DNA of 64,000 nucleotides from Rhytidiadelphus loreus (Eukaryota; Streptophyta; Bryopsida; Hypnales; Hylocomiaceae), in contig OX344765.1 of the NCBI GenBank assembly GCA_947034895.1, positions 21,023,001-21,087,000 of the forward strand, written 5' to 3'. Made by a program: the position numbers and the translations under genes. Positions 34,968 to 46,400 of the stretch are shown here, piece by piece. The notes below the pieces were generated by a model that did no database searches, was not told the origin of the DNA, and saw nothing but the letters and a program-made list of their open reading frames with translations. Position 1 is the stretch's first letter. Every line of letters starts with the position of its first letter.

Positions 34968-36993
34968 CTACCAGTTCACGTACTGTTCAGGTCGGTCCTC
35001 CAGGTACACACGGAACCGGTCACCTTCGTTCTTGGCGTAAAAATAGGCTTTCGCCCCACCCCTGTGATTGACTGCTCTGATTGCAGGTCTCAAGGCAGCC
35101 TGTTCTTGAGGGTCGGCAGCCATGATGGTAAATGATCGCTCTCGGTCGTAAATCAGGCAATCCTGAGGACCTGCTTGGGCCTTGATAATATAGATTTCGC
35201 CTTCCTTGTGATTAGGCATGTGGTTTACTTTCGCTGGTTTAATCTTGATATCAACTGGATCACGGTGATTAATCAAAGTCAGCGTATTACCACCCCAATC
35301 CCGCATCGGGTTTATCAAAACAGATGCACCTGATACATGCACACTCACTCAATGAGCACATCGCAAAAATTGGTGAAAATGCAACTTAGTTGTAGATTAC
35401 AACTTGATGTAAAGTTCATTGGGACAACATGTAATGGCCAACTACAATTCAGTTCAATGAGCTCAAGATAGCGATCTAGCTTTGAAAGTAGACCAAATGA
35501 TTAATGCAAGGTCAAGTGTACACCTGAAGGTAAAGGATTGTTTTCGTTTGAGGGCTCAGTAGATTCAACGGAATCGCTAGCTGCGCCCTCAGATGCTGGG
35601 GTAACAATCCCTTTAATCTCTTGTATGATGCGAAGCTCAGAGTCGGAGGGGAGGAGTTTGAGGGGAACAATAAAAGAAGGACGGATGAATTTCTGCCTTG
35701 GGTGCCATTCTTTGTCGTGCTCAGAAATGACAGTTTTGTCAAGAATTCGTTCGTGAGCCTCGAGGACCTGATGAACCACAAAGAGTCTCAGAAACCAAAT
35801 AATAAAAGGTTGTATTAAACGAAAAAACAACTCAAAACCTGCGAAAGTCTCGTCCAATAATCTACACATTTTCTGCGATGTGCAGTAGATTCATAACTTA
35901 GAAGACTTGAAAGCAATATGGTAGTAGACGACTACCCTAGAAAAGTTTCTATAGAAAAGTGTCCTACTAGCGAAGAAGAAATAAGGAGCAAGAAAAATTG
36001 CTTGTACAAGAGCAAAAACAAAATTGTATATACGCCACAGGTTCTGATACCTGCTTCACGAAATGAATTTGGTGTTCAGTTCCCACAATAGTGCTGCAAG
36101 TTGATTTACTCATGAACTGCTGGACAATCATCGTGCTTTCCATCACATGCACATCTGCCTTAGACGTGCAATTATATTCGACCTGGGATACATCCCACGT
36201 AAGGAAAAATTTCAGTTCCAAACTTAAGGAAGCGAATAAGCACAAGTAAACAGAAAGACTAGATTCGTACTGGACCTCTTGCAACCACTGTTACTCTTGA
36301 ATTTCAAATCACTAGCCAGTTCCAACTCTCCTTATATGCACCCAACATAACTTTATGGTCACCTCATGCTCACATTGTTACAAGGTGTCAATTGAGACAT
36401 GGTAACAAAGAGCGAAGGCAAAAGCAAAAGACTAGAAAGGAGGACTGTCGTACCTGCAAAAGAGCCGTTTCAGGATCGCCATTGAGTTTGCGAAGCGCTT
36501 TGACGTGCACCAGCACAGCCACTGATTGCTTCTCATCTTGCATGAGCACAACGCGGGAGCCATGCTCCACAGCTTCGGCCACAAACCGAAAGAAGAAGCG
36601 ACATCCAAGAAAGTCATCCGAATCCGTCGGGGGTTCGTCCAGACAAACATTATGGCCATTCAAAGCCAGGCACGCGATTTCATGCAAGCTCAAGGTCAGA
36701 AAGTAGGGCTCTATAAGAGGGGATCGGAGGGGAGCTTTCGTGACCTTGCTGAATGCAACGGAGGGCAATGAGGTGAGCTTGAAATTCTCCGAGCTGATGC
36801 CCAACTCCGTGTGGCGCTCGCCGTAGTGGAGGAACCGAGTGAGCGCCGCCTGGAGATCTCCGTCCGACATCTTGCTCAGGTTTGGGAAAATCTCTCCCAG
36901 ACCTAGCTTCTTGATTACGCGTTGAAGACGAGAGAGGGGCAGTTGAGGGGTTTTGGGTTTCCCCTTCCCCTTTCCTTTCTTCGAGTTCGGCAT
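34968..36993 (-). CDS. Uncharacterised four-exon protein
   Basis: Exons 36993-36454, 36182-36051, 35767-35524 and 35329-34968 join at GT-AG sites in consistent phase, giving 425 residues. I do not recognise the family. The start MPNSKKGKGKGKPK is a Lys/Gly-rich basic tail; the only upstream in-frame option is a non-ATG codon. Residues 20-180 are mixed alpha/beta in character (LQRVIKKLGLGEIFPNL; RVVLMQDEKQSVAVLVHVKAL). A Ser/Glu/Asn-rich linker lies near 280-305. The C-terminal 120 residues (INPMRDWGGNTLTLINHRDP...RVYLEDRPEQYVNW) look like a separate folded domain. No signal peptide or membrane segment is evident. The four compatible splice joins and long open frames are the main support. The acceptor chosen for exon 4 (TATCAG) is one of several AGs nearby. 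Confidence 0.72.
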
Positions 36994-37020
36994 CGTGGAA
37001 CCCAGGGAACCCAAATACAC

Positions 37021-37290
37021 CTCCTGTTGTGAGATCTGCAGAACGTCCTCCGCAAAATCAGTACTCCCGAAAATCCACAGAGCACTTGATTTAATTGAGA
37101 ATTAAAGAATAGCACACACACACACACACACCTGCCTGTTGTGAGATCTGCGCACCTTGCTCCGCTAAAATCAATACTCCAAAGCACTTGCTTTTGAAAA
37201 TTGCAGAACAGCACCTCCTGTTGAGAGACCTGCACACGTTGCTCTGCAAAATCAATCCTCCTCAAAATGTGCAGAGCACTTGATCACGAG
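37021..37290. repeat. Triplicated block upstream of the uncharacterised gene
   Basis: Three diverged copies of about 85-110 bp. Each has a CCTGTTG(TG)AGATCTGC-like start, a GCAAAATCAATACTCC-like middle and a GAGCACTTG-like end (starting about 37023, 37135 and 37213). A (CA)n microsatellite lies at about 37112-37132 between the first two. The location suggests promoter or 5' UTR. Confidence 0.7.
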
Positions 37291-37967
37291 AATTGAAGGA
37301 CAGTAAGTCTTCAGGCCTGTGATGATCACCAAAGCCGTTCTCTCACGGCGTTAGTATCAATCTACTGTAGCCTACGGCTTTTTCTAGACTCTGGATATAG
37401 CACGGAATGCAAGGGAAGTCTACTGAACTTATGGGGAAAATGTTGATGTAGAGACAAACACCAGAAACGAATTGGCCTACATTCTATGTCCCAATGTTGT
37501 GCGAAATGTATTAAAAGAATGATAAAAGGATTGTCAGTGCGATAATCCTCCGCGAGTCCGCTGGCGCAAGGCCAACTAGCACACCTATAGATAAGTTGCG
37601 GATGTAATTGTTTACGTAGCCTGCTACTGTACTGGATTGCCGCCGGAAAGGGCTGATGTTGAGGCCACCCGCCATCATGACAACGTCTGCCGCCATCATA
37701 ACATTGCTACAGTAACAGGGTTGATCCCTTCCCCTTGGAGGAGGGATCATTCCTCCCAAGATACCTGGGATGCAATTAGTTTAAATGGGAACAATATTAT
37801 TGGTTCATGGTGATGAGAGTACTCACATGAGGAAAGCAAGCAATTGGCTGGGTGTAGCAATCTACCACATGGCAACTCAAGACTTGAGCCAGCAATTGGC
37901 TACAATATGTGGATCAATGCGCGGGGTTCCACATTTGGGGGGAGCAAAAAGAACCCCCTTGCGTTGG
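37291..37967. other. Non-coding, nothing recognised
   Basis: No gene, repeat family or RNA that I can support. Confidence 0.4.
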
Positions 37968-37971
37968 TTAA

Positions 37972-38182
37972 CCCTTAAGAGCTCTGACGTTCATATTCTG
38001 GACAATGAAGCAAACATTGTTTCATCCAACTACCTTCTCATTCATCCAATGTAACACTTGAATCTTGAAAAGACAACCTTCTTTTATGTCCAATTTCATG
38101 AAATTTTGGTGAATGGTATTACTCTACAAAGATATAAGCAAAAATGTGTGAAATTTTGAAAAAGGATTGAAGCATTAAGGGG
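37972..38182. mobile_element. TTAA MITE, family 1 short copy
   Basis: Left end TTAA|CCCTTAAGAGCTCTGACG; right end GCATTAAGGGGG|GTAA, where the flanking TTAA appears to have mutated. Both ends match 41952-42760, which has a longer middle, so this looks like its deletion derivative. Confidence 0.7.
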
Positions 38183-38348
38183 GTAACAATATTATGTGTC
38201 AATGTGTCTAGATTTCTTAGTTTTTCAATATTAATTCAATTCACTAATTGATTTGTAATTCAAATCAATGTTTGGAAAAAAACGGCGGCTAGTTTAGGGT
38301 CAAACGGTGGAAATAGGGAATTGGAAAAAAAAACGGTTGTGTTGTTAA

Positions 38349-38570
38349 CCCTTAAAGGATGAAGAGGTGACCTTGGAAATCATCCCTTTTCATTATCGTG
38401 TGAATCATGGGCTTTAGAAACAGCAAAAGCACTCAATGGAAGTCAGAGTACTGTAGAAGGCCTCCCCTTTTCACAACAAAATTCTAAAGATGAATAGTTG
38501 TACTTTTGTTCTACTACAAGGATCCCCTATCATTCATCAGATGCCAAACGTCTTCCTTGATGTTTAAAGG
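38349..38570. mobile_element. TTAA MITE, family 2
   Basis: TTAA|CCCTTAAAGGATG on the left and GATGTTTAAAGG|TTAA on the right, with intact TTAA on both sides (38345-38348, 38571-38574). An inverted, truncated relative lies at about 41775-41947. Confidence 0.75.
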
Positions 38571-38689
38571 TTAATTAGCAAAATGAAATACTCTGTATCT
38601 CCATAAGAGTTTCCGACCACCCAGCCAAGATCGTTCCACTCTAACGTGCCAAAAGGGGTGTTGCGTGTCCGGGAGCGGTCAGAACATCC

Positions 38690-39070
38690 CCACTAGTGGC
38701 TTCCCTATCCCTATCCCAATGAATATCATTCCAATAGGGAAGAAAACCCTCCACAAACATTCCCTATCCCTCAAAATTTAGGGAGGGAGGGTCCAAATTC
38801 CCTTAAATGGGATGATGAATAGGGAATTCAAATGGAGTAATCCCTAAACCACTTTTCACCTTTTCAACATGAGTTGTGCTTCATTGATTTGTGGGAGCAC
38901 TATTCATTTGGCCTTATTACTATTTCTATAGTTTCCTTTTGACTTCTTCCCACGTCTATTTAGCAATAAGTTGAAAATCTAGAGAAGAACTAGTCAGAGC
39001 TTCTCTTCCATATCCCCATTTGTGCTCCCCTTCATCCCAACGGAGATAGGGATAGGGAAGCCATTAGTGG
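38690..39070. mobile_element. MITE with 26-bp inverted ends
   Basis: Left CCACTAGTGGCTTCCCTATC and right GATAGGGAAGCCATTAGTGG are inverses with one mismatch, extending to about 26 bp. No clear target duplication. The 381-bp interior has GGGATAGGG-like steps and no coding sequence. Superfamily not assigned. Confidence 0.75.
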
Positions 39071-40771
39071 AGAAAGGCTCTCACGGGTGGAGGGCGGTAC
39101 AAAATCCCGTGCTGGGACCACACCTCCTTCCATTGTTTAGGGAGATTCGTAGGCCATGTGCCCCTAGGGTTTTTGTTTATGTTTTGGAGAAGTGGTCAAG
39201 TGGCAATATACAAGAAAATGATGTAATCAAATATTTTAGTATTGTTGCTAGATTCAAAATTAATATATTTAAATTGATTTAAAATATATATAATTAAAAC
39301 AATTAGTCATTTATCGAAGTTGTTTCTTACAATTTTTGGGTGATTGTTGCCACTTTCATCTAAAGTAAATATCCTAAACCCTTGTCTTGACCTCCAAACC
39401 CTAAACCCTCTCTCTTGTACGGTAGAGTTTTGTTAAGTGTAGGGGGTTCTTGCGTGTGAGAGATTGTGCATTAGAACAATCAAAATGGTAGAGAAGAGTT
39501 GCAAGATTGTGTGAAGCAAGTTGAATTTCTATAAATTAGGCAATCTTTATATGTATACAAAGTATTTGTAGGGCCTAAGATTCCTTGAAAGTTTTTTTTT
39601 GATGTGTTGGTTGTGTAGGTTCGGTGTATGTAATGGCATTGAAGTACAATAAGCTAGGATATATGTATCATGAAATTCTTTTTTAGGAGGCAAAGTGTTG
39701 TCATACCAATTTTATCAAGGGCAATGATAATAAAGGTAGATTAGAAGTTGTGTGTCAATGCTAATTGGACCAAATGTAAAATTTGGCTTATATCTTTTTA
39801 GGTGTATGTGTGGGTATTGAGTAAGTTAGTTGGTCACTTTGGCATTGGTGTGTATAACACAAAGCCTATAGAACTTAAGATTTTGTCTTAGCCGTGGGGG
39901 GATAAAATGTGTGGTATTGAGTAGGATATGTGAAAGACGAGGAAAAATAGAAGTGCTTTATTTGAAAGTAAGAAATAATGGGTTCGAGTACATGATCAAA
40001 AAACAATATTGATGATTGAACAAAATGTTATGGCTTTTGTTTTTTTGTATTTGTATCTTTGGCATAGCCAAATGAATTTAGTTTTAAATGTTTGTGTGCG
40101 TGTGGTTCTAGTGGTATGTATTGTTGTGAATAGCATTTGTATTGGTTATATAATCATGCAAATTTAGTCTTGGTAATAGAAATTGGAAATTGGTCTAATT
40201 TGTTATATATGTGAGCTTTTGAATTTTTGATGTGGATTGCTGAATAGGTTGTGATGTAGTCTTTATCTAGGTTACATTTAGTTGGCAAGATTTGTATAAG
40301 GGAGAGGGTCAATGGTGCTTAGATGGAACGAGTGTCTCAAGATTGTGGTTTGTAGAATTGAGTTTGGAATTGAAGGGATATATAATTGTTTTGTCATCAT
40401 CTAGTATTGATGTAGTAGGTATAATTTATAATTTGTAATTATATGATTAGTCATAAATAACAATTGTATAGGGAAGAGCCACTTGAAATGGGTTGAATTA
40501 TTGGATTGTTGCCATTGCCATTTATATTTGATGGAGTGTTTTACAATGTGGAATTGGTTAGTAGTTGTATTGAATTTGTGATCAGTAATAGAGTGTTGAA
40601 TGATTAGTCTAATCTTTGAGTAATTTGTTTATTTATTTTAGAGTTGAAAGAATGGAAAATTGACAAAGGAATGTTGTTAGTATTGATGGACAAGGTTAGA
40701 AGAGTGTTGGTGATGAATTGTGGTCGGAGGGCAAAGTTAGCTTTGTAATGGGTGCAAGAATGTAAAAATAT
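39071..40771. other. Non-coding, AT-rich
   Basis: No supportable gene. A short AAACCCTAAACCCTC run at about 39396-39412 is telomere-like but isolated. Long TG-rich text on the plus strand with many stops. Confidence 0.4.
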
Positions 40772-41059
40772 CCATTAGATGTGATTTACCTATTGGGAAG
40801 GGCTATGAGTTCTCAAGTGGGGAACCCCCAAAATTGGTTGTTCGCGAGCTCTGTTGACTTGGCTAAGAGATTGCCACGTCGTTTAAAAAAACAAACAAAC
40901 AAACTTTGTTTTTCATTTTAATAACTTAAATTTATTTATTTTTAATTTTTTTTTTGAAAAAAAAAAAATCTGGCATCCATGTTTGATGGGGCCCCGGGGG
41001 AACGAAGCTGGGAACAACCATGAAACGGCCTTCTAGCCCCTCCGGATCCCATCTAATGG
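40772..41059. mobile_element. Probable MITE with CCATTAGATG inverted ends
   Basis: CCATTAGATG at 40772-40781 is mirrored by CATCTAATGG at 41050-41059, with weaker pairing inward (GGGAAGGGCTA / CTAGCCCCTCC). 288 bp, no target duplication seen. The interior is more GC-rich than its surroundings. Confidence 0.55.
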
Positions 41060-41774
41060 TAGTGTGACATGACTATTGTCTTTGCAATGACAAAAAAATT
41101 ATTTTTTTAATCGAAAATGGTTTGTTTATATTTATATGGATTAAAGATGGTTTTGGTTTTGTAATCATGTAACTATTTCACATATTGTCATATATTCACA
41201 ATGAACAAAATATCATATCTTTTCAAATTAAGAAGATTATGGAAGTGGAAACAATTTAATTATTATAATTTTGTTTAATATGTATGTACCAAAGTGGGCT
41301 CTTTTGTAACGTGTTTCAATTATTTTGTTAATGGTTCAAGGTAGTAGTTCATTTATTTACTTTTGATGATTGGCCAAACTCATTTGAATATTGGCCACCA
41401 ATTCAAAACCTTTCCAACACTAGCCCTTCATTAGTGAAGTTTTCAACACAATTAGTACTCATTTTCTACAAATTCTACAATTTATTTTTTAACCTTTTAT
41501 AAAAATTCTATTTCATCGTTAATTAATTTATAACAACCGAAATTAGGTCATATTACCAAATTCATTTGAATATTGGCCACTGATTCAAAATCCTTCCAAC
41601 ATTAGCCTTTTATTAGTAAAGTTCTTGACATGATCTTACTCATTATTTACAAATTTCACTACTCATTTTCAACCTTTCATAAAAATTTGAATTTGACTAA
41701 CATTACTTAATTAATAAGAAACAAAGATTAGGTCATACTATGGTATGATGGTACATGGCATTGATCCAAAATGT
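41060..41774. other. Non-coding with a local duplication
   Basis: Two diverged copies of a block with TCATTTGAATATTGGCCAC (near 41371 and 41551), roughly 180 bp apart. No gene. Confidence 0.5.
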
Positions 41775-41947
41775 CAACATGGATGTTTGGCATTGATGGA
41801 TGACAGGGAATCCTTCTAGTAGGACTCATAGAAGTGCAACTATTCATCCTTGAAATTTTGTCGTGAAAAGGGGAGGTCATCTACAATAATTTTGCTATTT
41901 CTTAAGCCAGTGAAAAGGGATGGTTTTCAAGATCACCCGTTCGTCCT
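41775..41947. mobile_element. Truncated, inverted copy of TTAA MITE family 2
   Basis: The reverse complement matches 38349 to about 38545. Its terminal TTAA (41948-41951) is shared with the next element, as if that element inserted into the TTAA inside its end. Confidence 0.65.
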
Positions 41948-41951
41948 TTAA

Positions 41952-42760
41952 CCCTTAAGCGCTCCGACGTCCATATTTCAGATGATGAATATAGGGCTTT
42001 GAGGCATTGTTTTGTTCACTGAACTTTTCATTCATCCAATGTAATACTTGAATTTTGAAAAGACAAACTTCCTTAGCTCCTAAGCGCTCTGACGTCCAGT
42101 TTGTAGACCATGAATAGATTGAAACTGACATTTCTTTCTCATTACTGTTTGGATGATTGAAAGTCATTCTAATTTGTGGAGATACTTTATCAAGTTGTTG
42201 TTCTATCCAATGGTTGGATTTGGTGTTGCTAGAGTACATATTTTTCTAAAATTACAAATGTGGAAGTATGTCAAGTGGTTGACCAAGCCAAAATTGCATT
42301 GACTCTAGTTCAGAACATGATTTGCAAAAATGAGGTCATAGATTTAAGGAGCACAAAATTTTAAAAAAATCACTATGTCTAGAGAACCTCATTTTAAATC
42401 AATTCCAATAAATTTTACTCAAAAATTGATAATATTTTGCTTGTAATCGAATTTAGAAGGAATTCTGAAATTTCTCTTTCAAAATTTAAAAAAGAATATT
42501 GGTGATAGCATTGATGATTCTAACTGTACAGATGGAATCTAAAACTCAAAATCTACAACTTTAATCTGTATATGAATTCCAAAAATATTCTTCCAAATAG
42601 TACTTTATGATGATTTTTCTCAAATCGTGAATTTTGTAGAAGGATCAGGATGTTTCCGGGTTAATGATCCATTTCATGAAATTGTAGTAAATGATATTTC
42701 TCTAGAAAGATATAAGCAAAAATGTGCCAAAATTAGAAAAAGGATCAAGGCGTTAAGGGG
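41952..42760. mobile_element. TTAA MITE, family 1 long copy
   Basis: TTAA|CCCTTAAGCGCTCCGACG on the left and AAGGCGTTAAGGGG|TTAA on the right, intact TTAA both sides (41948-41951, 42761-42764). 809 bp, non-coding. A second internal head-like segment (CTAAGCGCTCTGACGTCCAG) near 42087 suggests an internal rearrangement. Confidence 0.75.
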
Positions 42761-42764
42761 TTAA

Positions 42765-43438
42765 GTTAGTTTGACGATTTGGCGATGAGTTTTGTCCAAA
42801 ACTAGGGCTTCGTCTTTTGGGTCTGACGTCGGCAATGACATTCCTCATCTATTTGTCCTCCTCCACCTTCATTCGTGATCTCTCTCGGAGTTGCCGGGCA
42901 ACACTTGAAGCTCCACTCGACTCAGTTCGGTCTCTTACCGGGCTCGCAATTCGAGTCAATATTTCCTGTAGAAATCACCGCCAACTTAACTCAATTCGAA
43001 ATTTTGAAATTTAGAAGGAGATTAAAGGGCTTCTATTCACGTCTGCTGCTTTTCAAAATCGAATTCGATAAAACCTTCTTGCACAAGGTTTGGAGGTCAG
43101 TGGAAATTTGTTTTTGGGTGCTTTGCAAACTGAAAGGTCATGTCTCTGTTTTCTGCTTTCCATCATCAATGAATTGGTTTTTGTTATGTGCATTTCAGCG
43201 AAGCCCAAGGTTTAACCAGGGTTTAGGGTTTCAGGATTTTGAGTTCGATTCAACCTTCTTGCGTAGGGTTTGGAAATTTTGTAACGCTTCGAAGATAAGT
43301 AGAACTTTTCTCTGCGTGGTTTAGATTGAAAGCTCATGTGTTGTCTGCATTCCGTGAATGAATAGGTTTTCTCTACCGTGAATTTAGGGTTTAATTAGGG
43401 TTTAGGGTTTTCAGGACTTGAGAGGACCGAGGGCAGCA
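42765..43438 (+). promoter_or_regulatory. AATF upstream region with telo-boxes and a tandem duplication
   Basis: TTAGGGTTT (telo-box AAACCCTAA on the other strand) occurs within 43222-43231, 43383-43392, 43395-43403 and 43401-43410, just before the start codon. Telo-boxes are common near plant genes for ribosome and translation components, which fits AATF. Two diverged copies of a block of about 190 bp, each beginning near CAACCTTCTTGC / AAACCTTCTTGC and ending TTTAGGGTTT-TCAGGA, lie at about 43060-43245 and 43246-43420. The duplication therefore copied the motif. Confidence 0.72.
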
Positions 43439-46400
43439 ATGGGGCGTGTGGCTGATGACGATGTCGGTATGGGGGAGTCCGACGAGGAAGCGCAGCATCT
43501 GACTGCGTATAGTTCTGGAGATGACGGCGACTCGGAATTCGACGACGCTATTCCTTTGTGAGTTTCTTGTCGGTTTTTTGCTTGATAAGTTGCTTCTGGT
43601 TATGGTTTTGATTGGTTGCGAACTAGCAACACAATATTTGAGATTATTTCTGTAGTGAGCGGTATGATTTGTTTTTGAGGGCGGTATCCAGTGTTACCAG
43701 AATTAGACTTGTCTTGCTTCATTCTGCAATTTCTAGTTTAGTTACAGTTTAATCGTTTTTCAATCTTTGTATGTGAACTTACAGCTTAAGAACATAGCCT
43801 CTAAAAACAGAACCTCAAACTAATCAAAAATCAAAAACTCGAAAATGGAGTAACTGAATATTTCTTCTTTGGGTAACCTTGACGGGATCGTGGTTTAGGG
43901 TTTATTCACACACTTGAGTCACGGACAGAGATTTCAATTTACACAGAACCTCCTGTTGTCTGAGTATCAGTTTTCAAACTAATTACTTCGAGTAAACCTG
44001 TGTGCTGATATCTTTGTTTTTTTCTTTTCGTTCGTGTGTATTAGAAATGAGGATGGGCGACTTCGAATGCGGTCCGACATTAATATGGAAGGGCCTGCCT
44101 ACGTTGGAAAGAAGAGCAGCCGATCTGCTGTCTTCGAAAGCCTTGATGAGAAGAAGTTGGAGATGAAGGAAGTTGCCGTTACCGATGATGAGGACGAGGA
44201 CGACGACGACGACGACGACGACCTCCATTTGGTATCATACATGAGCTCTTCTGTTTGTCCATTGCGTTTGAATTGTGGTCAAATCATTGGTAGCACGAAC
44301 GTTAGAGGAAGTTTCTGAATTGTCTCGTGGTAGATTGATTGTTGGTGTTGGCATGTACATTTTGAAGTTAGGGAATGTAGACCACGATCTGGACCGAGAA
44401 TATGAGGAGCTTCGCAAGCAAGAAGAGTAAGATCCCCACCTAGTGGTTTTCATTTCATGCCAACGTGTACATAACTTTTCTTCGTAATTGAAATCGAGGT
44501 CTTTGCCTAACCAGGTGTGGTCTACTCTTCCCTGATTTGATACAAGGGCCTTGATTTCATGAGGGTGACTTTTTTTTTCCCGCGTAGTTGTGATTTTGAT
44601 TGTTCTTGAAGTGCTTCGAGAAAGAGTTTATAACCGAATATCTCTCTCTTGTTCGATCTGGCTAGCTTGGGGCGTCTGCCTTACTGAAAACCTACACTGT
44701 CTGAAGGAGTCTGAAGTCGGTAGAGGCTTTTTCATTGATGGTCACTAACGTAGTGCGGCCGTTTTTGGTGTGATTGGGAAAACAGAGAGCTGGTCAACAA
44801 ACTGAAACGAAAACGTACGGATGATCAGGGGAAGGGCGACTCGGTGCGCCATCAGAAGGTGAGGGCTTTTTTGCTGGCAGTTTTTTCTTCCTTAAGCGTG
44901 CGTGTATACTAGTGCTGGAATGATTTTTTTTCTGTGCCTTATAGTCATTCATTTGAGCTCTTTGGGAATATGGACTGTAGGTTTTGTGGGACAGAGCCTT
45001 GGAGATGCGAATTTCCATGCAGAAGTTGGTAACAGGGGCCAATCAACTGCCAGAGGTATTTTACTATGCATTTATCAGTTCATCTGGAGCAACGTGATTT
45101 GCCAGTACTTAAATTCATTAGCTAGGTTTTTTCACCACCTTCATCGGACAAGGAAGGTTTTGCAATGCTTGCAGGCCACCTAATGTTTGACACACACTCG
45201 CATTAAGGCGCTCACACTGGATATTGGATGCAGATGCAAGCCAAACATGATCTTCTCGAAAGTGATAATCAATCTGAGAAGGCATATGATTCTTTAACCA
45301 AGTCCGCTGTAGCTGCTCTTAATTGCTTTTTGGAATTGAAAGAAGTAAGTATCCTTGCCCAGGAATCATTAATCTGCTTGAATATCATTGAATGCGCTTC
45401 TTTTTGTTTAACCTCACTTGTATGACTGTATGCGACAATGTGGGACCTTATTTTACCGAGTTTTATCCGGAGTACTACACTTATTTCATTGCTCTTTTCA
45501 CTGTTGCGTTGTTGAACTTGTGATAGGTACTTGTTGAACAAAATAGCGCAATTGCAGAGTCTGTTGCTGCAAATGGGAATGGTATGTGCGGTCAATCACT
45601 TCTTATTCTTGTTAGGCTTGTGTCGACGACAAAGTGAATGTATCTATGGTTATGTCTTTGTTGTTGTCTATTTGAACCAATTTTAATTTGCTTGATGATG
45701 CATGTGTTGTGAATCAGCTGAAAAGCCTGGAAAGAAAAGAGAGACTGAAGCAAAAGGAGAAACACAGGATGATTCTTTTGATTCTCTTTGGAATCGCATG
45801 GATGCCATATATTCAAGGTAATTATTTGCGTTTAGTTCTTGCTTCTCCTGGTTGGTTTGTATGCTAACATTTTAGGTTTATTTCTGTGTCTTCCTTACAA
45901 TGTTTTTTTTATAATTAAGTACTTCTGGCAACTATGATGATTTTTTAGTGAGCCCTTTTGTAAGTTCAGGTGCTGCTGTTGTTCCATCTTATCTGATGTC
46001 CTGTGGCGCGTGAGCAGAATAACTCCTTATCGGAATTCTTCAGTGGATAGATGGCAACGGAAGACTCAATTGGCAACAGGTGCAGCTGCTGTGAAGGGTA
46101 GATTTCAAGCTTTTAACCAGGTAATCTCAGTGACTGCAGCTTTTATATTGATGGCTTTGGTTGTCGTGAAATACTTTACCAACTAACAATTCCTCTTGTG
46201 TTTATCCAGAGCATATCTCAGCAGCTTGCTTTAGCCTTGAGAAACCCTACTCAACTGATTGCAAGCATTCGTTCAAGCAAGTCAAAGGATGAGGTACAAA
46301 CTCTCACAAGTTTGCCACCATCTTTACCTGTCTTTAGTCTCTTATATTCATGGGCATTGAATTTTTAAAAGTCGTGCTTCGTAGTTCTGCACAAGGCATA

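Noticed and set aside
36994..37020. Upstream start for the uncharacterised minus-strand gene
   Set aside because: The codon at 37020 is GTG; the first ATG in frame is at 36993.
39396..39412. Interstitial telomere repeat
   Set aside because: Only about two AAACCCT units, far too short to be a telomeric remnant.
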